A stretch of DNA of 64,000 nt from RI-106 sp964496875 (GTDB lineage: Bacteria; Cyanobacteriota; Vampirovibrionia; Obscuribacterales; Obscuribacteraceae), in the NCBI GenBank assembly GCA_964496875.1, contig CAZCBH010000007.1:1-64000 (forward strand). Direction: 5' to 3'. Below, one piece after another: positions 35,128-48,817 of this stretch (position 1 is its first letter; the number at the start of each line of letters is the position of its first letter). Below the pieces are notes generated by a model. That model had not been told where the DNA came from, did not search any database, and saw nothing but the letters and a program-made list of their open reading frames with translations. A program made the translations under genes and the position numbers.

Positions 35128-37092
35128 TTAAATGCCGAGGCCTTTTTGAGCTAATCTCGACAAAGAGGATATATTACCCTGTTTTTTCTCTGAGTTTCTC
35201 AAATTAGATTTAGGGTTACCCTCACTTCCTGATTTTACTTCTTCGTCTTGAGATTTAGGTTGGGGATTTGTTGCAACCATGTTATTTTCTCTGAGATAGA
35301 GCACGACGCCCCGGGCTAGCGCGGCGGCGACCTTTTCCTGGTAGGCTTCGGTGGTTAATTGCTTCTTCTCCTCTTTGTGAGAGATGAAGCCTACCTCTGC
35401 CAGCACCGCCGGAACCGTCGTCCGGTTCACAACGTAAAATTTCGCTTTTCTGACCGAGCGATCCGGCGCTTTCAGTCCGTCCACCAGAGACTTGTGAATC
35501 AACTTTGCCATTCTCTCGCTCTGGGGGGTCTGGTAGTAGGTCTCTATGCCATGGATATCCGATTTACTCTCCAGCGAGTTGATATGAACACTCAGAAAGG
35601 CGTCGGGTCTGGTGTTATTGGTCAACTCCACGCGTTCCGCCAGGCTGACGGTCTTATCTTCGCTTCTTGTCAGAAGCACTTTCACGCCGCTGGCTTTTAG
35701 ATACCGGTCGGTTTTCTTCACAATGGCAAGGGTAATATCTTTCTCGTCGGTGTCCCCGCGCTGAGCGCCCGGGTCTGAGCCGCCGTGACCGGCATCGAGA
35801 ATAACCGTCGAACTGGCCGGGGCTTTCAACCCGGCTAACAGTGAAGTGCCCTGACCGCCCACCTGAATGGTGATGGTATTGGTCTTAGTATCCTTGTTCT
35901 CCGTTATGAGGGTAGAAGTGTCGGCCAGGTCGAGAACCAGCCTGCCTACGGCGCGCTCGCCAATAACGGGGCTGCCTACTCTCATGCTTCGAACAAATTT
36001 ACCTGAAGCGGCCGAGGTTGGAGAGGGCAGACTGCTGTCTGCGATTTCGGATAGATTTTCGAAATCGATCACATATCTTTCCGGATTGCTGAGGCGAAAG
36101 GTCTTGTACAGAAGCTTTTCGGGCGAGTCCGATCTAATCTCGATGGCGAAGCCGCTATCGCCGTTCTCTTTCAGGGCGATACTGGGCGGATTGCCCCTGG
36201 GAGCATCTGCAGGAGCCTGTGCTCCCGGGGGCGCTTTCGGTGCCGTCGGCGGAGCTGAGGCCGTCTCTTGATCTGTTAAATTCTGGTAAGTGTTTTTTAC
36301 CTTTTTATACCAGCGAGAAAGGATGCCTTTGTTGGCTTTTTCCTGTGCTGGTGCTGGTGCTGAATTCTTACTTTCTGCCAGTTTCTGCGCTTCCGGGGCG
36401 TGCTCTCCTATGGGAGGTTTGAGCAGAGTATGGGGGTCGAGGGCGCTTATCGGCGGGGCCAGGGGCGGCGCTGTGGCTATCTCCCGAATATCATTGCCCT
36501 GATTGCTTTCGCGGTAATCCGGAGCGGTCATGAGAGGCGACCTGTTATTGCGTCCCGTGACAAGTCCTCCCGACCATTTGATGGTAAGTTTGCCAGGTTT
36601 CGAATCAAAAGATATTGTTTTCAGTTTTTCGGGATCGCTGGATATTACGGCCACTCTGCATATGGGGGGCATATCCTGGAACTTTCCAACGCGAACCAAC
36701 TTGATTCCTCTCTTCGCTGCACTACCGGTGGTGACAGGTAAAGAGCTTGCGAAAGAGGAGTTGACTTCAACTACTTTGGTCGGCATGTTCCATAAAAGAC
36801 CATAGAAGTCTGCGACCAGAATCGTGTCGCCGTTCTCTCCCGGCAGAAATCTTATTATCGGACGTGGAATCGATACCGGGGTTTCGGTTTGCAGGGTTAT
36901 CGACTTCTTTCCCCAGCCTTCTTTGACCGAACTGATTCGACTATATCCAACCTGATTCTGGGCCACGGCCGCAGTATGCCAGCCGGTCTGTATATACACA
37001 GCAAATACAAGCAGAGTCCAGAATAGAGGCCGATTCATCAAAAACGCAACAATCTTCTTAACAGGTAAATAAATAGATAACCATTGCCACAT
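35128..37092 (-). CDS. N-acetylmuramoyl-L-alanine amidase with AMIN-like region
   Basis: The C-terminal Amidase_3 domain (about residues 425-610) cuts the amide between MurNAc and the stem peptide. The zinc ligands are in ILDAGHGGSDPGA, the conserved Glu-containing stretch and SVHINS, with AEVGFISHKEE near the end. An N-terminal membrane segment or signal (about 20-42) and beta-rich AMIN-like stretches (about 50-180 and 300-400) suggest envelope targeting, as in AmiC. A Pro/Ala-rich linker separates the two. The last 40 residues are charged and probably disordered. The job is daughter-cell separation or wall turnover. Confidence 0.9.
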   Translation of the reverse strand: MWQWLSIYLPVKKIVAFLMNRPLFWTLLVFAVYIQTGWHTAAVAQNQVGYSRISSVKEGWGKKSITLQTETPVSIPRPIIRFLPGENGDTILVADFYGLLWNMPTKVVEVNSSFASSLPVTTGSAAKRGIKLVRVGKFQDMPPICRVAVISSDPEKLKTISFDSKPGKLTIKWSGGLVTGRNNRSPLMTAPDYRESNQGNDIREIATAPPLAPPISALDPHTLLKPPIGEHAPEAQKLAESKNSAPAPAQEKANKGILSRWYKKVKNTYQNLTDQETASAPPTAPKAPPGAQAPADAPRGNPPSIALKENGDSGFAIEIRSDSPEKLLYKTFRLSNPERYVIDFENLSEIADSSLPSPTSAASGKFVRSMRVGSPVIGERAVGRLVLDLADTSTLITENKDTKTNTITIQVGGQGTSLLAGLKAPASSTVILDAGHGGSDPGAQRGDTDEKDITLAIVKKTDRYLKASGVKVLLTRSEDKTVSLAERVELTNNTRPDAFLSVHINSLESKSDIHGIETYYQTPQSERMAKLIHKSLVDGLKAPDRSVRKAKFYVVNRTTVPAVLAEVGFISHKEEKKQLTTEAYQEKVAAALARGVVLYLRENNMVATNPQPKSQDEEVKSGSEGNPKSNLRNSEKKQGNISSLSRLAQKGLGI

Positions 37093-37394
37093 GAATGTCT
37101 CTTAACTTTCTAGTTTGTGGCTATTGTAGCACTGACGGCAAGGGTTTCAGATAGTTCCGGACACTCGCCGGTGGTGCCCTTGAAAACCGCTGCCACCATT
37201 GGTGAGGCCTAAATTAAATACAACTCTTATAGCAGGCAAGGTAATCCTGCTAAATTTACATCGAGTTTTACGGCTCACCGCTTTGCAAGGGCGGTTCGAG
37301 TCCTGGTGCATGCGCTTTAGCCAGGCACTATTACCAAATCAGCGCGGTAGTCAATCGCTACTTGACGACTGACTGTATTCACGGGAGTTTATCG
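37093..37394 (+). promoter_or_regulatory. Intergenic region and leader of the pyrophosphatase gene
   Basis: No gene is visible in these 302 bases. They contain a perfect hairpin TAGCAGG/CCTGCTA (arms 37230-37236 and 37246-37252), a second possible stem CCTGG/CCAGG near 37296-37326 and a tRNA-Cys-like anticodon arm that lacks the rest of a tRNA. The hairpins may form a leader structure for hppA. No known riboswitch was recognised. Confidence 0.3.
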
Positions 37395-39485
37395 ATGGAC
37401 GAGTCTACGATTCTTTACTGTGCCATAGGTGGTGGTGCACTAGCACTGCTCTATGGCGGCTACGCCGGGGGCAGTGTGCTCAAGCTCTCCGACGGCAACG
37501 ATGAGATGAAGAAAATCGCCGGAGCCATACAAGAGGGCGCCAGCGCTTACATGAGCAGGCAATACATGACGATTCTCTACGTCGGAGTGGTGCTTGCAGC
37601 CGTTATAGCTTTCACTCTCAACGTTACCACCGCGATTGGTTTCGTGGTTGGTGCCGGTCTCAGCGCTCTGGCCGGTTTCGTAGGCATGTTCGTTTCGGTT
37701 CGGGCCAACGTCAGAACCGCCGAAGCAGCAAAAGGCGGATTGAGCAAAGCTCTCGACGTCGCTTTCAAAGGCGGCTCGGTCACAGGTTTGCTGGTGGTCG
37801 GTCTCGGTTTGCTCGGGGTGACGATTTTTTACCTTGTTTTCAAAGACGTCAACGCATTAATCGGTCTTGGATTTGGTGCCTCGCTCATCTCCGTTTTCGC
37901 CAGACTGGGTGGCGGTATCTTCACCAAAGCCGCCGACGTCGGTGCCGACCTCGTCGGTAAGGTCGAAGCCGGAATTCCGGAAGACGACCCGCGTAATCCT
38001 GCCGTTATCGCCGACAACGTCGGTGACAACGTCGGTGACTGTGCCGGTATGGCAGCGGATCTTTTCGAGACCTATGCCGTCACCGCCATCGCCACCATGC
38101 TTCTTGCTCACCAGGTATTCCATTCTCAAATCGAAGCGGGTACCGCTCCTTATGTAATGACATACCCTCTTGTTCTTGGAGCAGTCTCCATCGGTACTTC
38201 CGTGCTCGGCGCATTTTTCGTCAAGCTGGGCAGCGGCAAGAACATTATGATGGCTCTCTACAAAGGCTTGATGGTTGCCGGTGTCGGTGCTGCTATCGGT
38301 TTCTATTTCGTCACCGAAAAAATGATGAGTGGTCTCACCCTCAATGGTGCACCGGTCAGCTCGTCTAACTTCTTCTTAGCTTCTTTAGTCGGGCTTGTTG
38401 TTACGGCTTTAATCGTATACATCACCGAGTACTATACTTCCACCAGTTTCAGACCGGTGCGTCATATCGCCCAGGCTTCCGAGACCGGTCATGCCACCAA
38501 TATCATTGCCGGTCTGGCTATCTCTATGGAGTCCACCGCTTTTCCCACCCTGGTGATCATCGCCGGTATCCTGATCTCTTTCAGTCTCTGCGGAGTATTC
38601 GGTGTGGCACTCGCCGCCATGGCTATGCTCTCCATGGCCGGTATCATTGTAGCTATCGACTCTTATGGTCCTATAACCGATAACGCCGGTGGTATCGCGG
38701 AGATGGCTGAGCTCCCCAGTGAAGTCAGAGACATCACCGACCCGCTCGATGCTGTCGGTAACACCACCAAAGCGGTTACCAAAGGCTATGCCATCGGCTC
38801 CGCCGGTCTGGCTGCCATCGTTCTCTTCAGCTCCTACACAGAAGAGTTGCACGCCGCCATCACCAAAGCCGGTGGCGATACAACCGCTCTTACCTTTGAC
38901 CTCTCCAGTCCCTTCGTTCTGGCTGGTCTATTCCTTGGTGGTCTCATACCCTTCCTCTTCTCCGCTTTCGCCATGGAAGCCGTGGGTAAAGCAGGCGGTA
39001 TGGTCGTAGAGGAAGTGAGACGTCAGTTCAGAGAGATTCCAGGCATCATGGAAGGTACCGGCAAACCGGACTATGCCCGTTGTGTCGATATCGTCACCAC
39101 CTCTGCCATCAAGCAGATGATCGCACCGGCTCTTCTGCCGGTGCTCACCCCGATTGTGATCGCTATGCTCGGTCATTTCTGGCTCAATCAAGCCATGCCC
39201 GGGCAGTACGCCGCCGCTAAAATCCTTGGTGGTGTCTTGGTCGGATCGATAATTACCGGGATCTTCGTGGCTATCTCCATGACCTCCGGTGGCGGTGCCT
39301 GGGATAACGCCAAGAAGTACATCGAGGACGGCAACCATGGTGGCAAAGGTTCTGAAGCGCACAAAGCTTCGGTTACCGGTGACACCGTCGGCGATCCTTA
39401 CAAAGATACCGCCGGTCCCGCCATCAACCCGATGATCAAGATCCTCAACATCGTGGCCCTTCTTCTGGTCGGCTTCCTCGTTTAA
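37395..39485 (+). CDS. hppA: Membrane-bound proton-translocating pyrophosphatase, K+-independent type
   Basis: A 696-aa integral membrane pump with about 16 membrane segments that couples pyrophosphate hydrolysis to ion export. The substrate site shows DVGADLVGKVE and the repeated DNVGDNVGD, plus DPYKDTAGPAINP near the end. The segment GNTTKAVTKG has Lys where K+-dependent and Na+-pumping enzymes have Ala, which predicts a K+-independent H+ pump. I chose the ATG at 37395, with GGGAG 8 bases upstream; an in-frame start at 37362 would add 11 hydrophilic residues. A small gene follows after 4 bases. Confidence 0.95.
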   Translation: MDESTILYCAIGGGALALLYGGYAGGSVLKLSDGNDEMKKIAGAIQEGASAYMSRQYMTILYVGVVLAAVIAFTLNVTTAIGFVVGAGLSALAGFVGMFVSVRANVRTAEAAKGGLSKALDVAFKGGSVTGLLVVGLGLLGVTIFYLVFKDVNALIGLGFGASLISVFARLGGGIFTKAADVGADLVGKVEAGIPEDDPRNPAVIADNVGDNVGDCAGMAADLFETYAVTAIATMLLAHQVFHSQIEAGTAPYVMTYPLVLGAVSIGTSVLGAFFVKLGSGKNIMMALYKGLMVAGVGAAIGFYFVTEKMMSGLTLNGAPVSSSNFFLASLVGLVVTALIVYITEYYTSTSFRPVRHIAQASETGHATNIIAGLAISMESTAFPTLVIIAGILISFSLCGVFGVALAAMAMLSMAGIIVAIDSYGPITDNAGGIAEMAELPSEVRDITDPLDAVGNTTKAVTKGYAIGSAGLAAIVLFSSYTEELHAAITKAGGDTTALTFDLSSPFVLAGLFLGGLIPFLFSAFAMEAVGKAGGMVVEEVRRQFREIPGIMEGTGKPDYARCVDIVTTSAIKQMIAPALLPVLTPIVIAMLGHFWLNQAMPGQYAAAKILGGVLVGSIITGIFVAISMTSGGGAWDNAKKYIEDGNHGGKGSEAHKASVTGDTVGDPYKDTAGPAINPMIKILNIVALLLVGFLV

Positions 39486-39489
39486 GATC

Positions 39490-39900
39490 ATGCAAGTCCG
39501 CATTGCAAATCGTCAAGACGAAAAGGCAATCAGGGAACTGGCCGAGGCATTCTCCACTGCGGAGAATGCCTCCTTCGATTTAAAAGGGAGCGATCGTGAC
39601 CTTGTAAATATCGAAGCCAATTATTTTGGTAAAGAAGGCTTGTTTCTGGTGGTCGAAGAGGAAGGAGAGCTCAAAGGTTTTGCCGGTGCTCGCGCTAAAA
39701 ATGAAGAGACTCTTTCTATAGAGCGCTTCAAGAGTTCTTTGATTGAAGCTGAAGAAGAGCTGCTCAAAGTGATAGTCGGCTTCGCGCCGAGGCTGCTTTA
39801 TAGTGATATCGAATGCGGGGACAGTGTTCATATCAGACCGGAACTGCTTCGACAGTTCGGGTTCAGCGGCAACAAAACGGCGGTGACGCCGGACTTTTAG
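39490..39900 (+). CDS. Small GNAT-like protein
   Basis: The 136-aa sequence begins VRIANRQDEKAIRELAEAF and continues with a strand-turn-strand LFLVVEEEGELKGFAGAR, the opening pattern of GCN5-type acetyltransferases. It lacks a clear acetyl-CoA loop (Q/RxxGxG/A). It may be a truncated or divergent GNAT. It begins 4 bases after the pyrophosphatase stop, so it is probably cotranscribed. It converges end-to-end with the GGDEF-like gene. The substrate is unknown. Confidence 0.6.
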   Translation: MQVRIANRQDEKAIRELAEAFSTAENASFDLKGSDRDLVNIEANYFGKEGLFLVVEEEGELKGFAGARAKNEETLSIERFKSSLIEAEEELLKVIVGFAPRLLYSDIECGDSVHIRPELLRQFGFSGNKTAVTPDF

Positions 39901-40596
39901 TTATACCGGTCCGAAGCGGAAGGCGTTGCCACCGTTCTCCACCACCAGGTCCACAGCCAGATCCGCTTTGGCTACCAGCTCTTTCCAGCTCTGCCCGTGC
40001 TTGGGAAAGCAGGAGATTCCTATCGATGCACGAATCGGAATCTTGTATTGCTGATAAGTGACCAGGGATTTTTCAAAGTGAGTGCGGATGCTCTCGGCTA
40101 TCATTGTCGCCTCCGGACCGTTGAGCTCGGGAAGCACCACCATGAACTTTTCGTCGGCGAATCTACAGACGATGTCGATGCCGAGTTCCGCATATTCAAC
40201 TAAGGCTTTGCCTATCTCTTTGATACAGGCATCAGCGGCATGGGAGCTGAACTTATCTTTGATCAATGGCAACTCGGGAAAGCCTACGATCAATACGGAG
40301 AGCGGACGTTGAAATTTTTCGGCGCGGCGGTTCTCCAGTTTTAGCTGGCGGACGGCGAATCTGAAATTGTAAATTTGAGGAATCTCGAGGTCATAAATGA
40401 CTTTGCGCTCCTGTTGCTCCGGTGAAACCGTAGCGTTCTGGGCGATCGGAATGGCGAACATGGTCTGCTGCATAGCCTGGGCTTTTGCTCGTCTCAGCTG
40501 CGCCTGGGATGGTTGATTGAGCTCCTGGCGAGTTTGACCGGCAAGACTCTGGTGAATTTTGCTGTCGCCGATATACTCTCTTTTGTCGTCCGCCAT
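39901..40596 (-). CDS. Degenerate GGDEF-domain protein
   Basis: The C-terminal region (about residues 75-228) has the GGDEF fold: LKLENRRAEKFQRPLSVLIVGF, a helix with IKEIGKAL, then the signature strand and IPIRASIGISCFP, followed by KADLAVDLVVENGGNAFRFG. The active loop reads RFADEKFMV instead of GG(D/E)EF, so cyclic-di-GMP synthesis is unlikely and a binding or regulatory role is more probable. The N-terminal 70 residues are Gln/Ala-rich. The EF-hand gene lies 25 bases upstream on the same strand, which suggests that the two act together. Confidence 0.8.
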   Translation of the reverse strand: MADDKREYIGDSKIHQSLAGQTRQELNQPSQAQLRRAKAQAMQQTMFAIPIAQNATVSPEQQERKVIYDLEIPQIYNFRFAVRQLKLENRRAEKFQRPLSVLIVGFPELPLIKDKFSSHAADACIKEIGKALVEYAELGIDIVCRFADEKFMVVLPELNGPEATMIAESIRTHFEKSLVTYQQYKIPIRASIGISCFPKHGQSWKELVAKADLAVDLVVENGGNAFRFGPV

Positions 40597-40621
40597 ATTT
40601 GATTCCTTTATCCCGTTCTTT

Positions 40622-40984
40622 CTACATCAACCGAGCGATCATCTTGAAGTATGCTTCTAAATCCATGCGCGATATGCCTTCCGGGTCCTGGTTCATTCCT
40701 TCGTCGAAGGAGTCGGCTATAGACTGGCGATTATCCAGCAGGAAGGCGATGAAGGCTTTCTCTCTTTCACTGGTACTTGAAGAATTCAACGCTTCGAGCA
40801 ATTCGTTTTCGTCGATGAAGCCGTTCTTGTCTTTATCCAGCTCATCGAAGGCGAGATAAGCATAGGTCTTTATCTCATTGAAGCGCTCCTTGGTTCTCTC
40901 TGTGGTGCTCGAATGAACCCAAGAAAGGTCAAAGTTGAAATTGTTCTGGTCGTTCACGGACCTGAAATCCCCCGGTTGTATCAC
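40622..40984 (-). CDS. EF-hand calcium-binding protein
   Basis: A 120-aa helical protein with one canonical EF-hand loop, DKDKNGFIDENE (ligand positions 1, 3, 5, 7, 9 and 12 all suitable). A weaker second candidate follows, in QDPEGISRMDLE, spaced as in paired EF-hands. No signal peptide is visible, so it probably acts in the cytoplasm as a calcium sensor or buffer. The start is a GTG at 40984; a second GTG about 9 codons later is possible. It precedes the degenerate GGDEF gene by 25 bases and is likely in one transcript with it. Confidence 0.75.
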   Translation of the reverse strand: MIQPGDFRSVNDQNNFNFDLSWVHSSTTERTKERFNEIKTYAYLAFDELDKDKNGFIDENELLEALNSSSTSEREKAFIAFLLDNRQSIADSFDEGMNQDPEGISRMDLEAYFKMIARLM

Positions 40985-41127
40985 CGTGCTTACTTACTTG
41001 ATTAGTACCTCATTCATAACATATTGAATCAACCCCGCTTTGACGTGCCGAAAAGAAAGGGACTTGTGCAACCCGGGTGACCTTTGTTAGATTTAGGAGG
41101 GGCGAATATTCAAAGGACCATATCGTT

Positions 41128-41895
41128 ATGAGCGCTTACCGAAAAGCAGTTTTGTTCTTCAAAAGTTTCCCCGGAGCCCTTCTGGCTTCTACTCTGATAA
41201 TTTCTCCGTGTTTCCTTGCTTCATGTTCCAATGAACCGGAAAAGAAAGCTGAGCCTAATATCTCTCTTGAAGGAGAGGAAAACACCACTAAAAATTTTAT
41301 CGATAGAAAGGGTAAGGACCCTACTAAAAATCCCGATGGCAGTCTCAAGTGGGACAACTCGAAGATTATCTCGAAGAAGAAGTTCGTGATGACCTCTTAC
41401 ATGAAGACCGGTCAGGAAGAGGATCCGGTCAAATATTATTTCCCGCAGATCCAGGGTGGCAGTATTCCCAAAAACGACTCGAAGAGAGCCGGCGAACAGA
41501 TGAAGACCAATCAGTTCGGCGTTCAGTATGCCGATCTCGAGCAGGGTACAGGCCTTACCCCCGGGGAAAACGGGCTAACAATGATCCATTATGTCGGCTG
41601 GCTGCCCGACGGTACGATGTTCTATAACTCTATCTCCCGGGGACAGCCGGTTCAGTTTCACATGGGCGATGACAAAGTTATTCCCGGTATTCAATACGGA
41701 TTGGTCGGAATGAAGGTCGGCGGTACTCGCAAGATGATGATCCCGGCCAAATTGGCCTGGGGGGCGAAAGGTCTTGAAGGAAAAGTCCCGCCCAACACGC
41801 CGGTAGTCTGTGTGGTCAAGCTTCTCACCACCGGACGTCAGGTCGGCCGCAAATCTATCGAAGCGGCCGAAGTCTCCGGTGCCCCACAGAACTAG
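41128..41895 (+). CDS. FKBP-type peptidyl-prolyl isomerase, lipoprotein
   Basis: The N-terminus is a lipoprotein signal (hydrophobic ALLASTLIISPCF then the lipobox FLASC), so it should be anchored in the envelope. After a charged linker, the C-terminal 110 residues form an FKBP domain: YADLEQGTGLTPGENGL, IHYVGWLPDGTMF, VIPGIQYGLVGMKVGGTRKMMIP and VCVVKLL. It would assist folding of exported proteins. The ATG at 41128 follows AAGGA; an upstream in-frame start (41077) would put the signal peptide too far from the N-terminus. Confidence 0.9.
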   Translation: MSAYRKAVLFFKSFPGALLASTLIISPCFLASCSNEPEKKAEPNISLEGEENTTKNFIDRKGKDPTKNPDGSLKWDNSKIISKKKFVMTSYMKTGQEEDPVKYYFPQIQGGSIPKNDSKRAGEQMKTNQFGVQYADLEQGTGLTPGENGLTMIHYVGWLPDGTMFYNSISRGQPVQFHMGDDKVIPGIQYGLVGMKVGGTRKMMIPAKLAWGAKGLEGKVPPNTPVVCVVKLLTTGRQVGRKSIEAAEVSGAPQN

Positions 41896-42048
41896 CGAGA
41901 GCAACAGCAGATCTCATATTATTTTGTAGGGTTGTTTATCAGTTCCGTCGGGGAATAATCTCGATGGGTACTTTCTGTGCCTTTTAGAGGGAAGTCGGAA
42001 AAATTAATTTGGGGTTGTCAATAGGGTACCAAAAGTTCACAATTCGAG

Positions 42049-42121
42049 CGTAGAGTCGTAGAGTCGCCATCAGACAGGGTCTTGGCTCTCCCTCCAGCCC
42101 GCCCCTTTAAGACCAAGACCC
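42049..42121 (+). promoter_or_regulatory. Repeat and long stem-loop in the leader of the tandem membrane-protein genes
   Basis: A tandem 8-mer CGTAGAGT (42049-42056, 42057-42064) is followed by a 9-base-pair stem GGGTCTTGG (42077-42085) / CCAAGACCC (42113-42121) with a 27-base C-rich loop. It lies 64 bases before the first gene. There is no T-run behind the stem, so it is not a simple terminator. The remaining intergenic sequence (41896-42184) holds nothing else I can identify. Confidence 0.4.
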
Positions 42122-42184
42122 GACTTACTAAATCAAAGAGCTCACAAATGGTCGAACGACGGTTCGGCCAAAAAGGTCATCAGA

Positions 42185-43834
42185 ATGCGCATCAGACCTC
42201 TTTTAAGATTACTGGCAGTATTGTCGATTTTTCTAGGTGTATACCTGAATTCAGAAGCTCTCGCCCAGATGCCCACCCCCCAGATGCCGAACACCAGTCT
42301 TGGTCAGCATCGAGTCAGGATGGGAGAAGCGCTGGGCTCTTACGGTAAGAAAATGTGGAACTGGCAGACCCAGAGCGCTGTGGAATCGGCTGGGTCTCTG
42401 GGTATTCCACAGTCGGGCAACCCCCAGTCTCTATCCATCGGCGATGGAACTTCGGACCTCCTCAATCTCAATTATCAATCCGAACCCCAGGGACAGAAAC
42501 CGGTGCCGGAGTCGAAGACTGTCGAGACCCAGATGCAATGGTTCGAGCATTATCCTATCTTCCCACCGAACGATAACCGGGTCGCCCCGAAACGCGCTGT
42601 CTTCCGTGCTTATCCCAAGATAGACAAGAACATCACCATGCCCAGTGCCGAAGCGATGGCGGCAAGAGATGCCCTGGCTTCGACACAGACCTATGGGGGC
42701 AAACAGGGCACCGGACAGAGAATAATGGGCGCCATTCAGAAGGCGGCGATTGAATCTATTACCGGGATGGACCCCAAGCAGAAATTCGACAACGCCAAAT
42801 CACAGCAACACGGTGCCGCCCAGGGGGCATCGGATGCGGTGGCGGATGCTTTTAACCCTACCTGGATAGCGATGCTCCAGTTGCAGATGAGCAATCTTCT
42901 AAACGTAGCAAACGAGGCCACAGGCTCGCCCAGCAGCGCTTTTGCAGTGACCAAGACTCACCGCAACGCCATATGGTTTGTACAGCGCATGTACGCCGAG
43001 GTCTATGTACCGATGGCGATTCTTTTTCTTCTGCCCGGAGCGGTGATCACCCAGATGAAAGGGGTGGTGTCCCACGGTATCCTCAGCTCCGGCAACGACG
43101 AGGACGCTGCCAGTCCTTTTGTTGGTATCTTGCGGGCCATGATCGCCATATTTTTGATCCCTGCCTGCCAGCTTATTACCAGCTATTGCATAGATGTGGG
43201 CAATTCCTTGACCCATGAAGTGCGCCAGAATGTAAACCCTATAACTATCTACAACTGGGCTAACGAGCAGGTCTTTCGCGCACCGGAAGAGAACAAGGTC
43301 AATCAGGTGATGCACCCCAGCAATTTCCCTGTTCTAGGCAAACTCACCCAGGGACCGGAGGCCGAGTCCGGTGTGGAGGCTCAGTCCACGGCCACGGTAA
43401 TGCTCCAGACTCTTGCCAACACCATGGCAGAGTCCGCAGCCATGGGACTGGTGATGATGTGTGCCTTTCAAATAACGATGATCTGTTATCTGATGCTGAT
43501 GGGACCTCTGGCGGCGGCTTTCTATGCCTGGCCGTCCGGGCTTGGTAATTTGTTCAACAAGGTTTTTTCGACCTGGGTCGATGCCATAGTCAACCTCTCG
43601 TTGTGGAGATTCTGGTGGACTGTGGTTCTGCTCTGTATAGACACAAGGCTTGGATGGCTCGGTGCCATGGGAGGTTACAGCCTTTACTCCGAGTGGGAGC
43701 TGCTAATGTTCATCGCATTTCTGACTATCCTGACTTATGTCCCCTTCAATCCATTTGATTTCCAGGCGGGCGAGATGGTTTCTCAGCTGATGCAAAAAGC
43801 TGAAGGAGCGGTTTCAGAAGCCTCCAAGAAGTAA
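42185..43834 (+). CDS. Exported-signal polytopic membrane protein, VirB6/TrbL-like in layout
   Basis: A signal peptide (residues 1-28, ending SEALAQ) leads into a soluble Gln/Pro/Asn-rich region to about residue 260. About five membrane segments follow: near 272-290 (PMAILFLLPGAVITQ), 309-340, 413-450, 465-490 and 508-525. The pattern of a soluble front, clustered hydrophobic segments and a short charged tail resembles VirB6/TrbL subunits of type IV secretion systems, but I see no decisive signature. The next gene is a clear paralogue over the membrane part (shared LLPGAVITQ, IFLIP, CAFQ, GP-AA-WP). The two probably form one complex. AAGG precedes the ATG. Confidence 0.75.
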   Translation: MRIRPLLRLLAVLSIFLGVYLNSEALAQMPTPQMPNTSLGQHRVRMGEALGSYGKKMWNWQTQSAVESAGSLGIPQSGNPQSLSIGDGTSDLLNLNYQSEPQGQKPVPESKTVETQMQWFEHYPIFPPNDNRVAPKRAVFRAYPKIDKNITMPSAEAMAARDALASTQTYGGKQGTGQRIMGAIQKAAIESITGMDPKQKFDNAKSQQHGAAQGASDAVADAFNPTWIAMLQLQMSNLLNVANEATGSPSSAFAVTKTHRNAIWFVQRMYAEVYVPMAILFLLPGAVITQMKGVVSHGILSSGNDEDAASPFVGILRAMIAIFLIPACQLITSYCIDVGNSLTHEVRQNVNPITIYNWANEQVFRAPEENKVNQVMHPSNFPVLGKLTQGPEAESGVEAQSTATVMLQTLANTMAESAAMGLVMMCAFQITMICYLMLMGPLAAAFYAWPSGLGNLFNKVFSTWVDAIVNLSLWRFWWTVVLLCIDTRLGWLGAMGGYSLYSEWELLMFIAFLTILTYVPFNPFDFQAGEMVSQLMQKAEGAVSEASKK

Positions 43835-43886
43835 CCTCGTCTTCTCATCCAGAAAAAAACAGCCAACGAATAAGAGACTCTTCACC

Positions 43887-48767
<4,881 letters not shown>

Positions 48768-48774
48768 TCCAAAA

Positions 48775-48808
48775 ACGGAAGGGGCACCGGCAATGGTGCC
48801 CCTTCCGT
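48775..48808. terminator. Bidirectional intrinsic terminator
   Basis: A perfect 14-base-pair stem (ACGGAAGGGGCACC at 48775-48788 with its complement at 48795-48808) and 6-base loop sits between two convergent genes. On the minus strand it is followed by TTTTT, ideal for the SRPBCC gene. On the plus strand only a weak T-rich stretch follows. Confidence 0.9.
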
Positions 48809-48817
48809 TCTGATTCT

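Noticed and set aside
37270..37310. tRNA-Cys-like stretch with GCA anticodon arm and GGTTCGAGTCC
   Set aside because: The anticodon arm CCGCT/GGCGG pairs, but it directly abuts the TTCGA segment with no variable loop, the T stem does not pair, and no D arm or acceptor stem is found.
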